Assembly (NCBI RefSeq): GCF_032884065.1
Contig: NC_088880.1
Coordinates: 23,041,696-23,105,695 of the forward strand
From: Artemia franciscana
Taxonomy: Eukaryota; Arthropoda; Branchiopoda; Anostraca; Artemiidae
Direction: 5' to 3'
DNA length: 64,000 nt
Shown: piece by piece, positions 57,418 through 64,000 of the stretch
Layout: each line of letters begins with the position of its first letter
Numbering within the stretch: the first letter of the stretch is position 1
Program-made: the position numbers and the translations under genes
Notes under the pieces: model-generated
Database searches by the model: none
What the model saw: the letters and a program-made list of their open reading frames with translations, nothing else
Told to the model about the DNA's origin: nothing

Positions 57418-58424
57418 TCTATAAAACTCTTGCTTCATATTGTTCTCCTGGCTAACACTATCCTCATTTCCGTTGATTATCTTATTTTAGTTTTATTAAT
57501 TATTTGTTTTTCGTTTGTTTCATTCGTCACCATGAAATAAAAATATGAGCCTAGTTAATGGCAAAATTGAAAAATGTTCTATGCTTCCTGTTTCGCCATA
57601 TTGGCTAAAGTCAATTTTTTCCCTTGATATTTAAGGTGCTTTTGCTTCCTAAAATCTATCACTTCAAGTTTAGATTCTCTTGTTTGAAACCTTTCAATCG
57701 TGGAGATGAATACATCCTCTATTTCTGCAAATAGGACAGAAATGGACTCACTAAAGAATAAGTATGCAGATACACAGTGAATATAATTTCCTGAATGAAA
57801 AAGAAATCATTGAAAAGGAAAATAAGACTTAGTGCTTTTTATAACGATATTCCTATTATAACTACATAGGTCAAATCGTTTGTAGTTTGGTCATGAAATT
57901 TGGTACAGGGGTATCTGCTCCAAAAACTATTTGATTGTTTTAATTTTTATTCCCAACTTCTAATTAAAACTCCTATTCTGTTATTTACCACTGAAATTCC
58001 TAATAAGCGCTGATAACGTCCTATTCCTTACGTTTCGGATCCACATACTAACCCGTACATATAGAACTGCCTCTATGTATAATACCAAACTGACTTTTTG
58101 CTATTTTAACTTTTCTAAACATTTCTTTTAACCAGCTCCAAAAAAGGATTGGCATAAATGTGCTAAGAATTATGACTGAAATTAGTTGCATTTCAAATAA
58201 CGCCAGCAATACTTGTGGGATGTTTAGCTCTGCATCATCATGCTGTACTAAATTTCTACTGAGAACAAAATAAAGTGAATTTAAATAAAACTTTTATGTT
58301 TTTCTCACAATTTGGAAATTTTGTGTGCAAGTAAAAGCAGCATTTTTAGTTTCTATTGTTATCAGTTCCATCATACAGTACTAAGAGACCAAGCTTTGCT
58401 TGTGAAGAGAATTATAGACATAAA

Positions 58425-58605
58425 AACGTTACTCCGTGTAGCCCCTCCGGAAATGCATACCCTGGTTTACATAAGAACATGTTTTGTGTAATTTTTATAG
58501 AATTACGATACTCCGAATAAAGACGATACTCCGTGTAACCCCCCTCCGGAAATGTATACCCTGAATTACGCAAGAATAACTTTAATGTAATTTGTATTGA
58601 ATTTG
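58425..58605. repeat. Direct repeat with CGTTACTCCGTGTAGCCCCT-type unit
   Basis: Two copies about 95 bp apart share ACTCCGTGTA, CCCTCCGGAAATG and ATACCCTG, then a TAC(A/G)TAAGAA block and TGTAATTT. Confidence 0.75.
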
Positions 58606-58910
58606 TTTGTTTTTTTAACAAAGATACGAAAAGGAAGGTAATTTTCAAACTCTAGGAATCAATTTTCCCTTTCAATTGACATCCCTGGCAACTTTTAATA
58701 AATTTAAGGTTTCTGTCGCAATAATCCCAAGTATTTTTCAGATTTTCTAGATATTCTTTGTCAAACAATACCCAACGAATTAGATAATAATTCTAACTTT
58801 ATTTTTCGAATGCTTTCAAATTGAAATGCGGTCATGTGGGGAATATGTCACAATATAATGTTACACAATCTGTGGTAATACTTTGACTTATCCTGTATCT
58901 TTACTTAGAC

Positions 58911-58932
58911 AGCGCTATTGCGCTGTCTATGG
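58911..58932. repeat. GC hairpin of a dispersed element
   Basis: GACAGCGCTATTGCGCTGTC followed by TATGGTT; the inverse of the hairpin at about 43333-43352. Confidence 0.6.
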
Positions 58933-59204
58933 TTTTTGTTTCGGCTTCATGTGGTCCGCTGATATCAATGCTATTTATTAATATAAGTCGGTGAACCCAC
59001 AAAAAAAAATCAAGCAAATAAAAAATCATAAGTAATATTTCAATAAACCATGTATATTAAACGTTTAGAACAGCGAAGTAAATCTTACATAGTCAAAATC
59101 CGTGCAAAATTACGAGCAAATGAATATCAAAATATCCAGGGGCATTAGAATAGAGTTTGATTCAATTAAGAGACTGACCATCCTGTGCTGGACGACGGAG
59201 TTTG

Positions 59205-59275
59205 TGGAAGTGGAGGAGAGAGAGTGGAGGAAGTGGAGGAGTTGAGTGAAAGTGGAGGAAGTGGAAGTGGAGGGA
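59205..59275. repeat. Purine-rich GTGGAGGAA repeat
   Basis: Irregular tandem copies of GTGGAGGAA/GTGGAAGTG, pure purine apart from a few T. Confidence 0.8.
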
Positions 59276-59604
59276 TATATACTGCAACATTAGCGGTGAT
59301 TCTGGCTTAGAATCTCAGTGTATACGACATTCACCTTCACCCACCCAAAAGTTTGTTTACGCTATACTACTGTCGTCTGCAGCACCTCCTTGCTGACAAT
59401 TCTAGTAAAAGCCAAGCGCCAGTACTTATATTTAGAAATGTTTAATGTGTGTTATTGATTATAATGTATTGAGCAATGTTTTAAATCCACCGATTTGTAT
59501 GTTTGTTAAATAGTTACTTTATTCACTACCGCTTGAACAGCACCTACTTCAACAGCATCCCCTCTTGCCCCCCCCCCCCCCTCGATAAAAATACTGTAGC
59601 TACG

Positions 59605-59672
59605 CCCCTGATCAAAGTTCTATATTTTAGAGTTTCATTTACTATAAACACATGTTCTTAAAAGAACTGTTT
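59605..59672 (+). mobile_element. 3' terminal fragment of the foldback element
   Basis: TTTTAGAGTTTCATTTACTA, then a decayed hairpin AGTTCTTTT/AAAAGAACTGTTTGAAA match the ends of the copies at 22554 and 42203. Confidence 0.55.
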
Positions 59673-59704
59673 GAAAATCCTTCATGTACTTCAAAGTTTC
59701 ACGA

Positions 59705-60005
59705 ACCTGAAAATTAAACTTAACGCCAATGCTTAAAATAGACCAGATAATTGAATTTACACGTCGTTTGCGTAACTAAATAGCTAAAACCTCAATTAAG
59801 TAATCTTAAGAGGGCGTTGTACCCAGTCATTTAGGGATGAGTTATTTATGATACTTGATACCAATCTCAGGATACACTTGACTGGAGATAAAATAAGCTG
59901 TTTTGCATTTACGGGTTTAGTCTTGACAAAGCAGCTGTAATCAACTGAGCAATCAAAGGCTCTTCAAGCATGACAGGATTATCAGTTATAGTAAGTTACG
60001 TTGTT
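59705..60005. repeat. Dispersed repeat, copy 1 of a 300-bp duplication
   Basis: Matches 62903-63200 in the same orientation with moderate divergence: CCTGAAAATTAAA, TAATTGAATTTACACCTC-type block, ATTTAGGGATG, TTTAGTCTTGACAAAG, ATCAACTGAGCAATCA and TCTTCAAGCATGA. Confidence 0.8.
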
Positions 60006-60039
60006 TGATAGATTAGGCAGATAATCCAGTAAAAATACA

Positions 60040-60605
60040 GATTTGAGCAACAGAAATATTTTTCGCACCAACATGCTCAGAAAAGTTTACCTAATATCAA
60101 ATCGAAAAAATGCCGCGGAGCAATACCCCTTTTTCAAGGAAAAGAGGGGGAAATCTCGATGTTGAATTTTTGCAATATTTTCTGGATAGAAAGGTCGTCT
60201 ATTGATTCAAGTCCTCGGAGACCTATAATCACATCAGAATTGCAAAATTCCATCGCTTAATTCCTCATTTCCATCCTAGGCAGGTTAAAAGGGGTAAGAA
60301 TACCATTTGTGATATCATAATGAAATAGTAAGTAATTTAAAAAAATATACAAATGGTGTATAATACGATGGTATTTTCCAATAATGATATCATTTTCGGT
60401 CTCTCTGGACTTGAAATAATAAGAAACCACCTTTCAATCCAGAAAATATTAAAAAATTTAAATATGAGATCCTCACTTCCACTTTTCCCTGAAAAAAGGG
60501 GTATCTCTGCAAGGTGAATTTTGAATATGTTATTAAGAAAAATTTTCTGTACATTTTGGTGACATAAACATATCTGTTGCTCAAATGCCGAGGTTTAACC
60601 CTTTT
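60040..60605. repeat. Long diverged foldback, arms about 200 bp
   Basis: 60040-60235 and 60395-60605 are imperfect reverse complements. Paired words include TTTGAGCAACAGA with TCTGTTGCTCAAA, ATACCCCTTTTTCA with TGAAAAAAGGGGTAT, ATATTTTCTGGAT with ATCCAGAAAATAT, and TTCAAGTCC with GGACTTGAA. The loop is about 160 nt. Confidence 0.75.
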
Positions 60606-61479
60606 TTTCGGAGTCTCCAAGAGTACCCCAAGAAGTCTCCAAGCCTTTGAAGCCTTTGAATTTGATCTAGCTTATTTGCAACCACCATAAACATGAAAAA
60701 TATTTCTCAAAGAAATGGAGCCCAAGAGAATGTGCAACTTAGGGTAAAATTGGAGTTTAGCAACTGAAAATTAATAGCCCGTCCCTTTTTCCTTTTCCTC
60801 ACATGTGACAACTCTGGTAATGTGTTCAGAAAACACTTAAAACGCAAAAAAAAGGTTTTCGATATAAATTATTTACGTAAAAGGACAAATCTTGATTTTC
60901 CAATGCAATGTTAGAAATAAGCAGCTAAGTGAAGTTAAAACGGCTAAGATAAGAGGATAAAAAGGCAAAGGTAATGTACCTGTTTTCGACGGGCTCTATC
61001 CCTCGAGCAGAATTGACAATATTTCATAAGTGGTACTATCGGTGAACTAGTACTACCTTTTTGACGTTTATATCATCATTTATATATAAATTTTCAATTG
61101 GTGGCAATTTACAGAAATCTTTGGGGAAGGGACAAATTTATTTTTGAGATTTAGGGGTGCTATTTCGTTTTATCGCTTTTTTCCAACGGAAATACGAAAA
61201 TAGGGGTGTTTTTCAACAGAGAAACAAAAAAAAGTATGTGTCGAACTCTAAGTGAGGAGAGGTGGTGGTGGTAGTGAGATTCTAAAATGGAGCAAATGCC
61301 CCCTCAACTTGTGCATCTGAAACTGTAGTAACTTGTCACTAGTAAACTCGGAGTTTTTAGGGTACTTGGCAGGCAGTTCTCTATTAACATCTACATCAGG
61401 CAATAAAAAGTCGGGTGGTAATATTGTTTATGTGGTAATTTTAAATTGTAAAATTCTCAACTCGTATACCTTAGGTGTA

Positions 61480-61618
61480 GTCCTGTGGTGGCGCAGTGGA
61501 TTTGACCTTAGTTTGGTAATACGGGACCCAGAGATCGAATCATGCTGCAGCAATGCACTGCAGGGCCGACGCAAAGACCTTAGTAGTCAAGAAGCGTCGT
61601 TAATCTGATACAATACAA
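61480..61618 (+). mobile_element. tRNA-derived SINE with perfect 15-bp target-site duplications
   Basis: A 139-bp insertion flanked by identical TATACCTTAGGTGTA at 61465-61479 and 61619-61633. Pol III-type A box TGGCGCAGTGG at 61489-61499 and B box GATCGAATC at 61533-61541; A-rich short-repeat tail (ATACAATACAA). Mobilised by a LINE in trans; the partner is not known. Confidence 0.85.
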
Positions 61619-61659
61619 TATACCTTAGGTGTATCTCAATATCATTTTTCAATAAACCA

Positions 61660-62110
61660 AGCTATCAAACAATTCGTAGTAATGACCTTGAGGGACTCGG
61701 GCCAATAGTAACTGAAACACTCAAGTATAAACGGAATCTTGATAACAGTTTCTTAGATAAAAAGAAATTGGTATGTTATGCTGATTCCAAATATGTAACA
61801 TCTATGGAGTTCAATGTAACCCATTGAAACATAGGAGCCAGAATAAATCTGCCTGATTTTTCAAAAAGGAGGAAAACATCATCAAAAAGCCCAGCAATCT
61901 TAATGAAAATCACACCTTTTTACCTCCAGCATATCAGAGAACTATACTGTAGACGTTCAAAGTTTCTATCTACAAAAATTTTGGAATTTGGCATATTTTT
62001 TTCCGCAGAAGAAAGGGTACGAATTCGCGTACTTATTTGTTCTTTTTTCATGAGTGATTGTATCAGAAGTTCGGAAGACAGCGGACGGACTCCGCGGACG
62101 GAAGACAGAC
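61660..62110 (-). mobile_element. Old, diverged copy of the foldback element
   Basis: The minus strand carries the element's 3' part: AACAATTCGTAGTAATGACC (hairpin remnant), CAATAGTAACTGAAACACTC, GCTGATTCCAAATATGTAAC, CATCTATGGAGTTCAATGTA, and further in 'AATGAAAATCACACC', 'CAGAGAACTATACTGTAG' and 'TCTATCTACAAAAATTTTGG', each matching 22230-22554 in reverse. Confidence 0.65.
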
Positions 62111-62902
62111 TCGGACGGAAGTTAAAAGCTTATGCAACGGAAAAATAGAAGTTTCTGCATTCTATAGTACCAAACTACGATTTTGGCCTATTAGGACTAA
62201 GTTGCCATCAATTGACATTTCAGATATAGCCAATCGATGAAAAAACATTGCCGAACGGTGGCACTTTTTCTCCTGAAAAGTTACATAGTCCGTAGAAGAT
62301 AAATGGTTGAAATAGAAATTTATCTTAAAGCTTGACTTAACTATGTTAATTCACTTGCTTTTTCATAGAACTAAGTTCAGTTATAAATAATTGCACATAA
62401 CGTATTATGAAGGAGGAACGGAGGATTTTCTTCATTTTATCTATTTTGTCTATATTTAACTTATTTAGTTATTCTTCAACGGCTTTGAGTTTCAAGCAAG
62501 AAGAAGAAATTACCTGTCCTTTGAAAAAAAAAACTTTTGTAAGCTGAAATCGTAGTCTACTCTTCCAAACACTTTAAAATATTAAATATTTGACATATAG
62601 TAGGCCTAAACTTATGAAATTTCACAGTGTATTTTAAAAGGGATTTGTTGGGGTGGGATATTTTGCAAAAGAAAAGTTGTGTGGGTTTGGAGCTTTGTAG
62701 TGGTTGATTATAAGGTAATGAGTTGTGCGTAGGCAACTTTCTGTCCGGGGAGTAGTGGGATGGTGAATTTAGTGACCACCTCAAATACATGGAATTACAC
62801 CTCGCCTGATACCTTTTTAATACAACAAAACTGGTTACATCAAAAAAGCTAATAGGGAAGTCTTATTATCATATTTCAACCAAGCTATCTCTCGAAAACT
62901 TG

Positions 62903-63200
62903 AGCCAACCTGAAAATTAAAGCTAATATGCATGCTTAATATACATCGCATAATTGAATTTACACCTCTTTTGAATAACTGAATAGGCAACGCCTCAATT
63001 AAGTGATGTTAAAAGGACAATGTACCCAGCAATTTAGGGATGGGTTTTTTACGACTTTTAACCATGATCATGAGCCTGAGTAGAGATGAAATAGGCAGTT
63101 TTTATTTACGGATTTAGTCTTGACAAAGAAGCTATTATCAACTGAGCAATCACGACTCTTCAAGCATGATAGGATAATCAGTCGTTGTAAGCTATTTTTT
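62903..63200. repeat. Dispersed repeat, copy 2 of a 300-bp duplication
   Basis: Direct-orientation partner of 59705-60005. Confidence 0.8.
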
Positions 63201-63269
63201 TATAGTTAGATTTGAAAGAGTTCTCCAACCATTTGAAGCCTTTAAAATTAATCTAGCTCAAATGCTACT

Positions 63270-64000
63270 GCACTAAGCATAAACAAGAGCTAAGAGCTCA
63301 TATGGGACTTGTGGCGAGGCAGGACGAGCCAAGAGCTCATATGGTATGAGCTCTGGCAAAATTCTAAGAATCAATATATTGATTTAAAAGGAAAATCGGA
63401 GGCTTAATGCTGGTCGGGATTTAAAATAAGAGCTCTGAGTCACGAGGTCCTTCTAAGTATAAAAATTCATGAAGATTCGATCACCCACTCGTAAGTAATA
63501 AATACCTCATTTGTTCTACTTTTTCCTCTCCCTTCAGCCCCCCAGATGGTCTAATCGGGGAAAGGACTTTATCAAGTCAATTTGTGCAGCTCCCGGACAC
63601 GCCTACCAATGTCCATCGTCCTAGCACGTCCAGAAGCACCAAACTCGCCAAAGCACTGAACCCACCCCCTAACTCCCCCAAAGAGAGTAGATCCAGTACG
63701 GTTACGTCAATCACGTATCTGTGACATTTCCTTATTCTACCCACCAAGTCTCATCCCGATTTCTCTACTCTAAGCGTTTTCCAAGATTTCCGGTTTCCCC
63801 CTCGAACTCCCCCGCCAGTGTCAACAGATCTGGTCGGGATTTGAAATAAGAGCCCTGAAACATGAGTTCCTTCTAAATATCAAATTTCATTAAGATCTGG
63901 TCACCCGTTCTTAAGTTAAAAATTCCTCAATTTTTTTTTTAATTTTTCCAAATGAACACCCCACAGCTCCTCCAAAGTGAACAGATCCGTTCCAATTATG
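63270..64000 (-). repeat. Inverted copy of the dispersed G-rich repeat, continuing off the window
   Basis: The minus strand has the same block order as 5000-5320 and 37390-37890: the double GAGCTCATATG motif, GTCGGGATTTAAAATAAGAG, GATCACCCACTCGTAAG, CCCCAGATGGTC, CATCGTCCTAGCACGTCCAG, then the unit found in the 7950-9870 array. The right end is cut by the window. Confidence 0.8.

Overview
This is a repeat-dominated stretch of an AT-rich animal genome, most likely an arthropod and possibly a crustacean. The evidence is spliced genes with long introns, GT-AG junctions, a secreted trypsin-like protease of arthropod type, autonomous Helitrons, several non-LTR retrotransposons, tRNA-derived SINEs and long (AT)n and (CT)n microsatellites. 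Species is inferred only loosely. A 100-base N run at 2920-3019 marks a scaffold join.

Two host genes point toward each other. On the + strand, three exons (5417-5647, 10497-10674, 12009-12137) encode the C-terminal calponin-homology domain of a cytospin (SPECC1L)-like protein. Its upstream part lies outside the window or was not found, and exon 2 carries a frame slip. On the - strand, five phase-compatible exons between 38830 and 17597 encode a complete secreted S1 serine protease with signal peptide, IIGG activation site, His/Asp/Ser triad and Asp at the S1 pocket.

The protease introns hold most of the mobile DNA: a 26-bp minisatellite, a 336-bp (AT)n tract, two copies of one LINE family, a third LINE fragment, a LINE tail, a dead retrocopy of a mitochondrial methionyl-tRNA synthetase, and the first of two long copies of a non-coding foldback element.

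Upstream of the protease, 38.9-64 kb is intergenic as far as I can see. It contains the second long foldback copy, a minisatellite of E-box and TTACGTAA motifs, several tandem arrays, two head-to-tail Helitrons (46880-48771 and 48860 to about 54075) separated by (AT)n, a satellite of about 160 bp, older foldback copies, and a SINE with perfect target-site duplications.

The most unusual observations are: the 43-nt loop inside the foldback element lies in opposite orientation in the two long copies; the autonomous Helitron carries two stacked 3' terminators; and its Rep-helicase is almost intact, with one frameshift and one stop codon.
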